From: Citrus sinensis | Taxonomy: Eukaryota > Streptophyta > Magnoliopsida > Sapindales > Rutaceae | Direction: 5' to 3' | Assembly: GCF_022201045.2 (NCBI RefSeq) | Contig: NC_068564.1 | Span: 29,169,001 to 29,233,000 of the forward strand | Length of the DNA stretch: 64,000 nucleotides | In this document: one piece after another, positions 32,548 through 44,900 of the stretch | Layout: every line of letters starts with the position of its first letter | How positions within the stretch are numbered: position 1 is the stretch's first letter | Notes under the pieces: generated by a model | The model's input: the letters and a program-made list of their open reading frames with translations, nothing else | What the model was told of the DNA's origin: nothing | Database searches by the model: none | Translations under genes and position numbers: made by a program

Positions 32548-35256
32548 ATGAGGGTTTCTCATTTCTCTTTTCAGCTGTTATTATTCTCCCTTTTATCTTT
32601 TTCGCCTACAAAAACATTTGCCGCGGAATAGGCAAGCGTTCGTTTTCCTTGTCTTTCACTTTTTTCAAGTTCGGGTTCTGTTTTAATGTCTGATTATTCC
32701 TAGTTAAGCTATCAAATTTCATTTTATTTTTGGGTTCTTTAATTACATTCAATTGCAACGTGGTTGCTAGTTGTGGCAGAACTATATATGCGAAGGCCTT
32801 GAGATTAGTGATTCAACTGAAGTTTAATTAATTTCTGATTTTCTATGTCACTGTTAACATTTGCCCTCTCAGGTTTTCATTCTTATCATATGACCCGTTT
32901 CAAGTTACAAGTTTGTTGATCTTAATATCTTATTGTACGACGGCTGTTGAACCAAAATCCTGGTTTCGCCACTAATTATTTTTCAACTGAGATTTAATGT
33001 TGGAATTTTTTATTTTCATATATCATGCAGTCATATATAGAGTGCTTAGGAGCACATTCACACGGTCCAGAGCCTATATCTGATGATCTCGATCGGGCGA
33101 CAAATTATCACCATGAGTTTCTAGGATCATTCTTAGGAAGGTATGATAAAGGCTATTGGAACAACAATTCATTTGCTTTTTCGTTTCCCTAAAAAAAAAA
33201 AAAAAAAAAAATCTCTTCCTCCTACACGTGATACATTAATGACTTTGCTGCAGACCTCGAGGAAGAACATGCACAACAACTAGCAAGTAATTAAGCAATT
33301 GATTCTCTCTTCTTCTTTTGTTCGATTTTTGAAAATGTTAATTATTTTTGGTTTTCGAATCAGAACACCCGGATGTTGTATCAGTTTTCTTGAATAAACC
33401 TAGAGCAACGCAAACAACACGATCATGGAGCTTTCTTGGGTTAGACCGTTAGAGAAAGATAACGTGATTCCTTTAGATTCAGCTTGGAAGAAGGGGAGAT
33501 TTGGTGAAGACGGTATTATCGGGGGCATTGACTCAGGTTATTCAGGTTATGACGACCGAATTTTCCACCGCTAGAGACATGGACGGCCATCGCTCACACA
33601 GTTTATCAACCGCCGCTGGAAACTTCGTCTCAGATGTAAGTGGGCGGCTGGTTATAAAGTTTGCTGGCCGGGCGAAAACGGAAGAGCTACGTGCTGTGAT
33701 GAAGACATGATACATGCCTTTGCGGACGCAATACACGACGGTGTTGATATAATAACAATGTCGATATATGTTAAGGAACCTAAAGAGTACTTTGACAATG
33801 GCATTGTAATTGGTTCGTTTCATGCTATGGTGCATGGGATTCTTACCGTTGTATGCGCCGGCAATGAAGGACCAGATCGGGGAACAGTAGACAATCTTGC
33901 CCCGTGGTTGCTCACCGTGGGTGTGGATAGAGAGAGTTCACTAGTTATGTTACACTTGGAAACAATCAGCAACTCCAGCGAGCAAGCCTTACGCCTAATG
34001 GCGCGGTATCTCAAAATTTTTATGAACTGGTCAGCGGAGAAGATGCCAGACTCGCCAATGCAACTGCTGAAGATGCGTGAGTACCCATACTACTTTATTG
34101 AGCTGTAAATTCTGAAGCTTTGTTATTCTTTGCAATCCAATACTGCTAATGCTTGTATTAATGGCACAGTAAACCATGCAAACCTAGGCTTTGTTATCCT
34201 ATATATATCATCAGATAATAATTAAATTTTTTTAACATTATTGTTTGTTTCATCAGATAATTATTGAATTTTTTTAATGTCATTGTTTGTTTCAGCCTAA
34301 TGTGATTGCAACGGGAGTTAGGGTAATCGCAGCCTATTCTTAAAACATAGGCCCAGGCAATCATCGAGGGGATACTCGCCGGATTCCTTACAACACAGAC
34401 CAAGGTACTTCCATGGCATCCCCCCATGTAGCCGGTGCTGCTGGCCTTATCAAAACCCTTCATCCAGATTGGAGTCCGGCGGCCATTCGGTCCGCAATCA
34501 TGACAACAGGTATATAGTTATTCTAATGGTGCTCAGGTCCAGTCATTCAGATTTTCGAACTAGAATTAAAGTTACACGGCATTGTACAACTCTGATTCTA
34601 GTTGGAAAATCTGGATTATACAAAATCCGAATGTCCAGACTTGAATGTGACTCATATTTATTCTTTTGGACATAAATCAATGTCTTGCTCTTGACTGAAC
34701 GATTATTTCATGCGCAGCAACTCCAAGAGATACGAGAAACAGTCCAATTTTGGAATTCAGTGGGACCAAGGCAACCCCATTAGAATATGGTTCAGGGCCT
34801 CTAAGTCCTAACAGTGCAATGGATCCTGGCCTAGTCTATGAATTGAGTTTGTATGATTACTCGGGGTACCTTTCCAACCATCACTGCAGGGAAAGCATGG
34901 TAGAGAGATTCGTAGATCCAGAAAGTACCCGTGCCCGAAATCATTTGACATGGCCGGCTTCAACTGCCCTTCAATTGCTATTCCTGACTTCAATGGCTCG
35001 GTCACCGTATCTCAAAGACTTAAGAATGTTAGGTACACCATCCAGCACATACAATGTACAAGTTACAGACATACCTGGAATCTCAACTGCCGTTGAGTCA
35101 AACAGCTTGACATTCACGAAATATGGTGAAGAGAGGACATTTAAAGTCACGTTTACTTGTAAGGAGAATGTGAAGCCCAAGGACTATGTATTTGGAGAAT
35201 TGACATGGTCAGGAGGTTATCACAATGTAAGAAGTCCTATTGCAATGAATGCCTAG
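32548..35256 (+). pseudogene. Subtilisin-like serine protease pseudogene (copy 3)
   Basis: Closest to copy 2. Exon 1 (32,548-32,631) has the same 84-nt length and the same GC donor, but its last codon is TAG. Exon 2 is 33,031-33,140. Exon 3 lost its start and is fused to an A-run (about 33,211-33,287). Exon 4 (about 33,363-33,537) carries an 8-base insertion near 33,450. Exon 5 and the first part of exon 6 are deleted: the sequence jumps from GGIDSG to MDGHRSHS, where the GHGTHT motif is destroyed. Later parts: CAGNEGP (Asn region), a PA region reduced to scraps near 34,171-34,200, the Ser exon 34,296-34,509 ([11 protein letters not shown], with a stop near 34,342) and last exon 34,718-35,256, frameshifted near 34,925. 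It cannot encode an active protease. Confidence 0.9.
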
Positions 35257-35418
35257 AAGCTATAAAATGGGAAAAAATTATGAATATTTTTATTGAATTG
35301 CAAGAGCGTTTTGAGTATAATCAGTTCCAATGCAATGCTGCCACCTCAACCACAATTCCAATTTTGTTAATTCGTATTAAATCATTTGATCAACAGCAAA
35401 TGATACTCCAAAAATATA
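35257..35418. other. Short convergent spacer
   Basis: 162 bp separate the stop of subtilase copy 3 (plus) from the stop of DDI1 (minus); it should contain the DDI1 3' UTR. Nothing else seen. Confidence 0.5.
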
Positions 35419-38400
35419 TCAGCCCCCAAAAAGAAACCCAGCTGCCTGCTCTTCGTTGCCATCAAATAGTTTCAGAGCTTGTATTACTGCCTCTCTTCCA
35501 AAACCCAGCTCAACAAGCTTTGCAACCTTGGCTTCAAAATCAGCTCCCTACAGAAAATTTAAAATTTTGAGAGAATTAGGTATAGACCACTAAATCAATT
35601 AAAATTGACCCCCTAGCTCCAGTCCACAATTTTGGTGAATGATTCAGGTGGCATTCTGTGCTGCCAATGGCATTCACCCACAGCATTAGTAGGTCGACAA
35701 AAGAATAGAACATAGCAGAATTACCTGAGTCGTGTTACCACGTGTGCCACCTGTAACCAATGCAAGAAAAGAAGAAAAGATCATCAGTAATATATATAAA
35801 ATCAAACTTTTTGCAGGCAAGTTAATAAACCAGTTTTTGAATAAGAAAAACCCACAGCTATATCATGATACGAAAACTAATATACAACTGGAAACTTGAT
35901 GACTATTTTTGACAATGCACCGTCAAGTGACAAAAGCTGGCATAATGGGAAAAAAAAGGTCCAGAAACTAACCAGAAGATTGACCACCTCCTGCAGGCAA
36001 ATTACTGCTCTTATCTTTTGCTGCTGATGTCACCTGAAGAATCACAAGTAATCAACACAAAACTTGCTGTAGGCACAAAGATATTGCTGGAGAATGGACA
36101 TGAATCAAAAATAGCCGACTACATCAATTAATAAGGGAACATTTCATGAGAGATTAGGCACCACAAACTGTTTAACCTTTTACGGCTTAATAGATTATCA
36201 GAAAACAAGACTGATTTACAGAGATAGGAGCTGCATCCAACAGAGCCTATAGAATTCATATGAAGTTCATTTGTTTGACTCATTAGGAAATGTGGAGGAT
36301 GAGCTTCATCAAGAGTAGACTTACTGCAGTTCCTGAGCTGGATGCCTGTTTGGAGTATCTTTCTTCATCCAGAAAATGAGAAGGAATGTCTTTTTCTGGA
36401 AAAACAAATACTTTAATTTCAACTTTTCATAGAAGTTAATCACTAAAGCAAACAGCAATCTACTGAAACACATAAGCATTTTAAATTCAAGGAAAACAAA
36501 AGCTACCGTTGAAAAGAAAAGAAAAGAAACCAAGCTTAAAAAAAATTGCACAAATACAGACATGAGAAGACCAACCTTGCAAGAATGGTACTGAAACCTC
36601 TCCTCCACCAACTCTTAAGACATTCTCTTTTAGATCAATGATACACTGTGGGCAATGGCTCCATTAAAAAATTAACAAATCCTGGTAAACCTCATTTAGG
36701 AACTGAAATGGACTTGTACATCAGATATTAGACCAAAAGACAGCGCTACCTGGTGCTTGCGGAGCATATCTAGTCCAAAGAGGAACTCCATGTTGGGAGA
36801 GTCCAACACGACAAATGAACATGGGTAGAATACATTGCCAATCTACAGGAAGTAAAAATAGAAAATAAGAAAAAGAAAACAAATTAAGTTCAAGGAATCA
36901 TTAAACATAAGGCATAGGTTTAAACTTCAAAGAAACTCTGCTTTCAAACTTCAATGAAAACTCTGTCACCACATCGCAAGGAAAAAGGTTCTTTAACATC
37001 CACAAATAAGAGTAGATTTGACACCTTGATTGGAGCAACGTGTATTCGACCAAGAATCTCTGATTGACCAACTCCATGAGCAACACCTCTATAACGATCA
37101 TCTAGAAGCCTCAGCAATCTGTAAATGTCATACCAGTAGGAAGCATTATATAACTAATAACACAAAATAAATTGACAACAAGGGAAACTGCAATAAAAAA
37201 AAATTCACTCCTTAAACAAGTTTATAATATTTTGAATACAAAATATTATGCAAAAGGTAGGTAAGAAATTACAGATTCAATACAAAACTGATAACTCAAA
37301 TGCTAACCATTTCTTGGTGATAAAATATATCTCTCAAGTAAAAGATGTGACAATTATACCAAATAGATCCTGCAGAACTAACCAACAATATTGACTCCGT
37401 AACAATAATATTGATATTGCCAAACCACAATAACAAGTGATATGAAGAAGCATTATCAAAATTCATATTTTAATTATGTATCGGCATAAGATGTGTTTGC
37501 TTATTGGGAATGGAAATGGGAATAAAAAAATGGAAATAAATGATGTGTTTACTTGCTTAAATGAGAGGTGGAATGGGAATCAAAATGACAGGCCCCACTT
37601 AAAATTGGGAGTGATTACTAGAGTTCCCATGGGAATGGGAAAAAAAAAATTTTATTATTATTATTAAAGCAAGGATAATAAACAATGACAATAATTAACT
37701 AAGATCAGTTTAATAACTTGGAACTAGGGCTGGCAAAATTTGACACGACCCGATTACCCGACACGAACACGACATAAATAAATGGATATGGGTCGTTAAA
37801 TTTAACACGATTATTAAATGGATCGGGTCCGGGTCAACACGATTTTTTTCCGTGTCGGGTTTGGGTTAAAATTCTTGACCCATTTACCCGATCAATGACC
37901 CGATTATATTTTCTATTTTAAAATAATTTACATATTCTTATAATTAAAACTCAATTATTAGAGATGATTTTCTTTTTTTTATTCTTTAAAAGGGTGAATA
38001 TAAACACAATATTTTATTTATAAAATTTTACATACATTTAGAGCTTCAATAGTGTAAATGTGTAAAAATTGATAGACATGTATATTTTATAATATTGATA
38101 TATAATATTATATATATATATATATATAATTAAAACCTCAATAGTGTACATGTGTAATATATTGGTAGATACATATATTTTATAATATCGATAAATTATG
38201 TATGTATGTATGTATGTATGTATGTATTTATGTACATACGTATGTATGATAGTGTGTAAATATTTAATGTAACTTTTGTTCAATATATAGATATTAAACG
38301 GGTAATTGGGTAACCCGATTATTTTTTCGTGTCGGGTTTGGGTCTCAATATTTTGACACGATTATTAAATGGGTCGGGTTTGGGTCGACCTAAATTTGAC

Positions 38401-40842
38401 ACGACACGAACACGACCCGATGACCCGTTTTGCCAGCTCTACTTGGAACAATCAATTCTAATTCCAAGATAAAGTAAATACATCAATGAGAATACAGTTC
38501 ATTCCTATTCCGATTCCCACAGCTAAAATAAACAATTTATTCTGATTCCATTCCTCATTCCAATTTCAGTCTATTCCGATTCTAGCCCATTCCAATTACT
38601 GATTAGTAAACACACCATAAGTTTATTGACTACAACAGTAACTTGCATGAAAAAGGATTTTTTCAGAAAAGCATCGCTACGAACACACACACATGCACAC
38701 ACCCAAAAAGAAAAAAAAAAAAAACACATACCCACAACGCTCTGCACAGCTTTTTGATATAATTGTTGACTGTGCACCACTATCTACAAATGCCTGAAAG
38801 AGAACCATGTACATAAACATTAAGCATTCCTGAGACTCAGTCCTAAGGTGTAATTCCCACAAGTATAAAATCATGTAGAAGTCAACCATCCAAGTATACA
38901 AGGAAAAAAATGATATAATGGCACATGAGCACAAGATACTCTTTTTCTTATCATCTCTACCTTCAAAGGAATACCATTAACCTCCATGTCAACGTACAAC
39001 ATAACCTGAAGTGTTAAATAAGAAGCATTAAAGCTAAAACAGAAAACCAAATGAATTTGAAAGGTGGTTCACAATGTAGACAAGCACACATACCACCCTT
39101 GCAAAAGCTTCAGGGTTATGTTCCAAGGCAGCTGCCCAGTTCTCATCAATTCCTTTCTGCATATGAAGTGCAGTAATGTGCAGCAGATCAATAATCTATA
39201 CATAATAGTAGCAGCACATCTAGGGCACACTAAAAATGAATAAATTTATTTTATACAGAAATTTAGTTTTATAAAAGTAAAACTTGCATAGAAAGAACTC
39301 ATGGAGCCAAACCACTAGCAAAAATCAGTCCAAAAGTGAGAAGTCTGCACAACCAAACCTTAACTATAAGTTATTCGCAATTGAGCTTGTGCATAAGAAA
39401 ACATTACAGAAATATAGAAAATTGCATGCCAAAGTTCTTGTTGCTTTGTTATCCATAACCTTCACATATCACACAAATAACACTGACCTGGCGAATGGCA
39501 GCTTCAATTTTCTTTTGTGCTTCAACATCAAAAGGATCTGCATAAAGAAGCGCCTAAGACGCAGCAAGAAGTACACAAGCAAATCAGTTTATCACTAAAT
39601 AAGTTTAGTCCACTCACATTGGTTATACCTAAATTATAGAATTTAAAATGTCTATTAAATTTGTAACAACAAGAGACAGAGCAACATGATTTCATGCTAA
39701 AATAATCTCACAAAATTACCATATGTATTATACACTCCACAAAATTAGAGCTAGATTGGTCTAAATGGCAAAACTTTTCATTTTCTAGGATGTTTGGTAC
39801 AAGGTTACTGACCATCTCCTCTTCCTGTCGACGCCGTAACTCAGACCTTTGACGACTACGCTCTCTTAATAGGTCCTGCAGCTTATTGAGATCGTTTCCA
39901 AGGAGAACTTGAGCTAATTCAGGATCACTCTGGAAGTTCAGTACAAATTTAGTGTCAGAAACCCCATAAATTTAAGAATAACCACAAAAAAACTAAGCAT
40001 AATATAAAATACAAGGATGGAAAGTTCTTCAACAGGCACTCCTATCTACCTGAAACAGTTGAGTCATAAGATTAGCATCATTTCGAATGTGCTGCTGGAA
40101 AGCCGCAGGGTTGACAGCAGACCCATCTGGATTGAAGCTCAAGTTATTGGTTGCTGGACTGAAATAATGTGGGATTCTAACAGATTAGCCACGTAAATGA
40201 ACTACTAAAACAAGCCAGAAAATAAACAATAAGCACAATATCTTGCCGATTATATAATGAAAAAAACTATCATTAGATAACACACCTGGATGCAGCATTA
40301 GAGACCATCATCACCAAATCCTCATCTTTAACACCCAATGCACTCAATTTTTCAGCATTATTCATCTCCCTCCCATTGTAAAGCAGCTGCTGCTGCTGAA
40401 GCGGCACCTGTGTCTGCTCATGTACACAAAGAACCCAAAATTACAACTCACATCCACTCTCAAAATCCCAACTCCTTTACTAATTCCGCATTCTCTCAGC
40501 ACAAAAGAGCAACCCAACATCAAAAACTCAACCAAAGTTGAAACCTTTAATGCATGCGCTCAAAATTCCAACTTTTATATCGTTCAAATATTCTCTCAGC
40601 ATCAAAACAACCCATAAACAAAAAGTTAAAAACACAAGAAAGTAACAACTTTTACCTCCACTTCGAGCAAAGCTTTCACGTTTTCAACCTATTACAGAAA
40701 TCCCAGAAACCATTAAAAAAAAAGTAAGTAATTATAAACCAACATGCATGTCAAATAAGGGTTTTTCAAGTTTTACAGTCTCATGTGGGTCAACGTCCAA
40801 GCTGATGATCTGTTCATCTGCAGTCATTACAGTAATCCTCAT
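35419..40842 (-). CDS. DDI1: DDI1-like ubiquitin receptor / retroviral-type aspartic protease
   Basis: Sixteen exons on the minus strand, all GT-AG: 40,842-40,777; 40,688-40,656; 40,413-40,286; 40,158-40,050; 39,929-39,813; 39,553-39,488; 39,156-39,094; 39,005-38,961; 38,793-38,732; 37,118-37,025; 36,842-36,750; 36,645-36,576; 36,395-36,325; 36,033-35,973; 35,751-35,726; 35,547-35,419 (1,233 nt, 410 aa). Residues 1-about 75 are a ubiquitin-like domain (MRITVMTADEQIISLDV). Residues about 195-325 are the DDI protease fold with active site DSGA (Asp213), a flap-side GRIHVAPIK, and FGLDMLRKHQ. Residues 369-410 are a C-terminal UBA domain (VAKLVELGFGREAVIQAL). The family shuttles ubiquitinated proteins to the proteasome and can cleave some substrates. 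Length matches plant DDI1. Intron 9 holds two nested MITEs. Confidence 0.95.
37490..38617. mobile_element. PIF/Harbinger-like MITE, outer element, in DDI1 intron 9
   Basis: Flanked by TAA at 37,487-37,489 and 38,618-38,620. Its ends are an imperfect inverted repeat: GATGTGTTTGCTTATT on the left, and TGGTGTGTTTACTAAT as the reverse complement of the right. Both halves are full of GGAATGG/ATTCC phrases in opposite orientation. Without the inner insertion it would be about 403 bp. It has no coding capacity. The 3-bp TWA-type duplication and terminal GTGTTT suit Tourist-like elements. Confidence 0.65.
37725..38441. mobile_element. hAT-like MITE nested inside the outer MITE
   Basis: 717 bp, terminal inverted repeats TAGGGCTGGCAAAA / TTTTGCCAGCTCTA with one mismatch, flanked by an exact 8-bp target duplication CTTGGAAC (37,717-37,724 and 38,442-38,449), which is the hAT hallmark. 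Inside the ends are many ACCCGA/CGGGT phrases. The middle has two roughly 110-bp diverged tandem copies with an AATAGTGTA start, and an (ATGT)n run at about 38,199-38,230. It has no transposase and is removed by splicing of DDI1 intron 9. Confidence 0.9.
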
Positions 40843-41972
40843 CTTGTGTCTTCTTCAGATTGGATCTCTCTATTTTACTTGGAATCTTGTGACTTTTTGA
40901 TTGTTTTGATTTGGGCTTATAAATAGTGTTTTGCTTTCTCAGTTTTCGTGTGAAGAAGGTCTTGTTTTTTTACATTTTTAAGAGTTATCGTTTATTTTTG
41001 TAAATAATTAAGCAAGACCCGTTTGCGATGGGTTTCTTTTCTTCTTTAATTTTTATATCAATTTTATTGATGAGAGAGATTACCATAGTTTTTTTTTTAT
41101 TACATGAGATTATTACTCATATTATATCAATTACATGAGATTATTGTTCAGATTACAACCCATATTATATGAGAGTATAACTGATATTTATAAATCAGAT
41201 TATTACTGGGATCAACTTACATCAATACTAATGAAGTTCTGTCCAGATTTTAACCCTCACAAATATGCTAGGGATGTCCACTCCTCACTCATGGGTAAAG
41301 AAAAAGACTGCCTTCACTCAATTTTTAATTGAGAAAGAAAATACCCCACAATACTTTGAAGGGCAGCAGCCCTGACCACTAAGATTACCATAGTTTTGTT
41401 TTGTGATTTAGCCTATTGGATAATGATATTCTATCTTTATCATAAAAAAATAATGATTTCAATTTGGGTCAGTTATATGATTATAAAAAAATTAAAGATT
41501 ATCTAAATTTTAAATAATTTAAATATTAAATTACTGACTTGCCCTCCATTCCAAACTATGTGCGGACAGCAAAGGAAGAAAGTAGAATTACGATCATACA
41601 TTCTACTAAACTGAAAATATGGTATAGTCGAGGGGAGGAAACCGAAAATACCCCGTATCGTTTTCTTCGAATGTTCTGTACATACTTAGTTACATTGATT
41701 TCCAGAAACCTTGGTATAAATAAATAAGGTGATTGTTTGCGCTCAGCATAGCAGCCAGGGGATGATTGATGGGCCATGACTTAGCTTAGCAATTGAGTCC
41801 AGAGCTCATCTGCCCACATCTTGCACAACTATTTATACTACGTCGTTTCTGCTCCAAATCACCCAAAAGATTCTATTTCCTTTTCCTGTTATGCCCGATC
41901 GCTGAAACGTGATTGATTGAATGATTTGGCGATTGGCCTGCGACCGCCACCACCACCACCACCACCATCACC
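40843..41972. promoter_or_regulatory. Divergent promoter region between DDI1 and TFB1
   Basis: About 1.13 kb separates the two start codons. On the minus strand, TATTTATAAG (about 40,925-40,916) sits about 75-80 bp before the DDI1 start and could be its TATA box. A (CCA)n run, 41,947-41,972, lies directly before the TFB1 ATG. A retroposon occupies 41,093-41,381. Confidence 0.45.
41077..41397 (-). mobile_element. Retroposon with 16-bp target duplication and poly(A) end
   Basis: AGATTACCATAGTTTT occurs exactly at 41,077-41,092 and 41,382-41,397. The 289 bp between begins with a T-run, that is, a poly(A) tail on the minus strand. A long exact duplication plus poly(A) is the mark of target-primed reverse transcription (LINE, SINE or processed transcript). 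I see no tRNA-like A/B box and no coding sequence, so a 5'-truncated LINE or a processed non-coding RNA are both possible. Confidence 0.75.
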
Positions 41973-44900
41973 ATGTCAGGTGCGGCGCAAGTGACGAAGA
42001 GAGCCAAGTACAAAATCTCTGTCAAAGACCCCGGCACTCCCGGCGCTCTTAGAATGGTTTCCTTTCTAAAACGACGTCATTTCCCTACTTTCTTGTTCTT
42101 GCATTTTCAGTTGATTATTGTTTTCTCTTTTCATTTGTGCAGAATGATCAGAAATTGATGTTCATGCCCGATAATCGAAACTCGGGCGCTAAGCTAGTTG
42201 TTGAGTTTAAGTCCATTCAAGGTGATACTTTCATATATGTATTTGTGTGTGTGTGTGTGTGTTTTTTTTTCCCCCTCTTATTGGGTTTGGTTATGTAAGT
42301 GAATTTTTTTCCTTTTTTTGTGGCACATATTATTTACAGGGCATAAATACACTAAGGAGGGATCAAATAAGCCGCCGTTGATTAATTTAGCCAATGCTCA
42401 GGTTTTGTATTTTGCGTAAGCTGTTTGCTTTTTCATATTTTGTTTCTGTTTTGAGTACTTTTTATGTAATGTGTGTGTTGTTCCAGGGTGGAAGCTACAT
42501 TTTTGAGTTTGACAGTTACGCGGATCTCCATGTTTGCCGAGATTTTGTGAGTAAGTCACATCTATTTAATCAAAGGTTTCAGTTGCCATTGATTTTTGTG
42601 TTAATAGTAGAAGGGTTTGTTTCAGCTCGAGGTCTGGTGTGTTTTAGGTACTGAATCACTGGTTGTCAAAGATATGGGTAGTGGGTTATTTTAGCAGCTA
42701 CATGAAGCCATCATATGTATGATGTATGGATTTAAGTTTTTTGTTCTGATTATGGGGTCCCTGGTCCTTGTTGAACAGGCAAAGTCCTTGAGAAGTCTAA
42801 AGAAACTCCAAATGCTGCTTTGGAAAAATCTGCTATTAAGTTACCTGATGAACAACTTAGTGAAGAAGAAATGCAGCTTCGGATTAAGCTCTTGCAAGAA
42901 AATAGGTAATTCTTATGCGGGTGATTGTGGAAGCAATTATTTCCATTTGATGTATTTACGTATTCTACTTACCAAAATCCTAGTTTAACTTCAGATCCTT
43001 CACCTGCTGTTGAGCTAGTTTCAATTGTTCTTAAATCCGATAATCATTTAATTTCCATTCACTTGTTATAACAAAAAATTTTTGTCCACAGCGAGCTGCA
43101 GAAACTTCATCGGCAATTTGTTGGTGGTAATATCTTGACAGAAGCTGAATTTTGGGCTGCAAGAAAGGTTGATTTCTTTTTTAATATTTATGATTAAATA
43201 TTATGCATTTTATGCTTCCACCAATCACTCACTTAACATTGAATTTTCTGCTTTTTATTGATTTACCATTCTGTTTCTTCCAGTGGATAAAAAGCTACCT
43301 TGAGCTATTATTCTCTTTATAGGAAGATAAAATAATTTCCAAGGGACACGTAATACTAATTCTGCTGCACATCCATAATGCAGAAGCTGCTGGATATAGA
43401 CCCTAGCAAGAAGTCAAAACAGCGAGTTGGTTTTAAAAGTGCCATGATTTCAGACATCAGACCAGCAACTGATGGCCGAGTATGTAAATCTCTGTCTCTC
43501 TCTCTCTGTGTATTTCTGTGCGTACCAAGAGTCTGGTTTTTTGTCTCTTAATTGTATTCAGGTTGTTATTAGTTGACATGTATTGTATCCCATGGAAATA
43601 TTACAATGCTGTTTTCTCTTTATTTCAGACAAACAAAGTAACTTTTAGTTTGACTCCAGAGATCATTTTACAGGTGTGTGTCTCCTCTCCTTTCTGGTCT
43701 TCTATGTAATTCTTTTGCTGGGATAGGTTTTTTTATTTTAATTGCTCATATGTATTACTGAATTTGTATGGAAGTTATTTTAGGAGGATAATTGACTGAA
43801 GTTGATTCGGAAAATAATGGTTTGAGCATCAGCATGATTCATGTTAGCGGTAGGTTCCAGCCTAGTACGGGCTGGTCTGTTGAGGAAAAAAAAAAAGGAG
43901 CAAGAGAATTTCGATAAATCAAGGAAAGAATTGGTTAATAAAAAAGAAAGATAACCTTATTACAGCACAAAGGTCGCAAAGCATTTGATTTACAATTTAT
44001 GTGCAATAAAAGAAAAATATTGTTACTGAGATGCAACGAAAGCCTTATTAACTAAAAATTAGAAGTAAATATCATCTTCAAATGATTGTTTTCTCAATTA
44101 GTTCTTAAACATAATATGTTTTATTGCAAAATGAGATTAACTTATTTATTGAAGGCTGGTAATAATAATAATAATCATCTGTTTTTGTGCGTTGGTGCTA
44201 ACAATCTAGATCTATCAGGCCATCTCACGTCAGTTTATTTGCTTCTAAAGTGGTATGGAAGATAATTTCCAAACACATTGCTTACCTTGTCATAACTGTT
44301 ATTATATAACTAATTATCTTTTTTATTGATGATTTAATTTTCTTCTAGATTTTTGCCGAGAAACCAGCTGTTCACCGGGCGTTTTTGAATTTTGTTCCCA
44401 ATAAGGTATGGCAACAGTTAAAGTTTGGAACTTCACACTTTAGGTTGTTTTTTCCATGCCAGATCAACCCTTTCTTTTTCTCTAAGTATTGATTTCTCTT
44501 TTGGCATTTTGAATTTGTGCTTTGGTATGTTTGGTGTGTGATATACGCATATTGAAATTTTAGATGACAGAAATGGAATTCTGGACCAAATATTGTAGAG
44601 CAGAATACCTCAGCCGTACGAAAAATTATCATGCTGTGGTAGCAGAGGCTGCTGAGGACGAGGAACTTGCTGTTTTCCTAAAGGAAGATGATATATTGGC
44701 AAATGAAGTTCGGAAGAAGGTGCTCATTCTTGGAAAATTGGATATTCAATGCACAATAGTTTCAGTCAACATTTATTTATCACTGGCCGGATTCCTGCCT
44801 CTGTATTTTGTCTCTCTCCTGATATTTTCTTAAGAGCCTTCATGCAATTGCAGATCAGACGTGTTGATCCAACCTTAGACATGGAAGCTGATGAAGGGGA

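Noticed and set aside
38170..38235. Possible CRISPR-like or satellite array
   Set aside because: It is a simple tetranucleotide microsatellite in a MITE within a plant intron; CRISPR does not apply.
38038..38283. 81-codon minus-strand frame rich in Tyr, Ile and His
   Set aside because: Translation of the (ATGT)n and TA repeats inside the hAT-like MITE.
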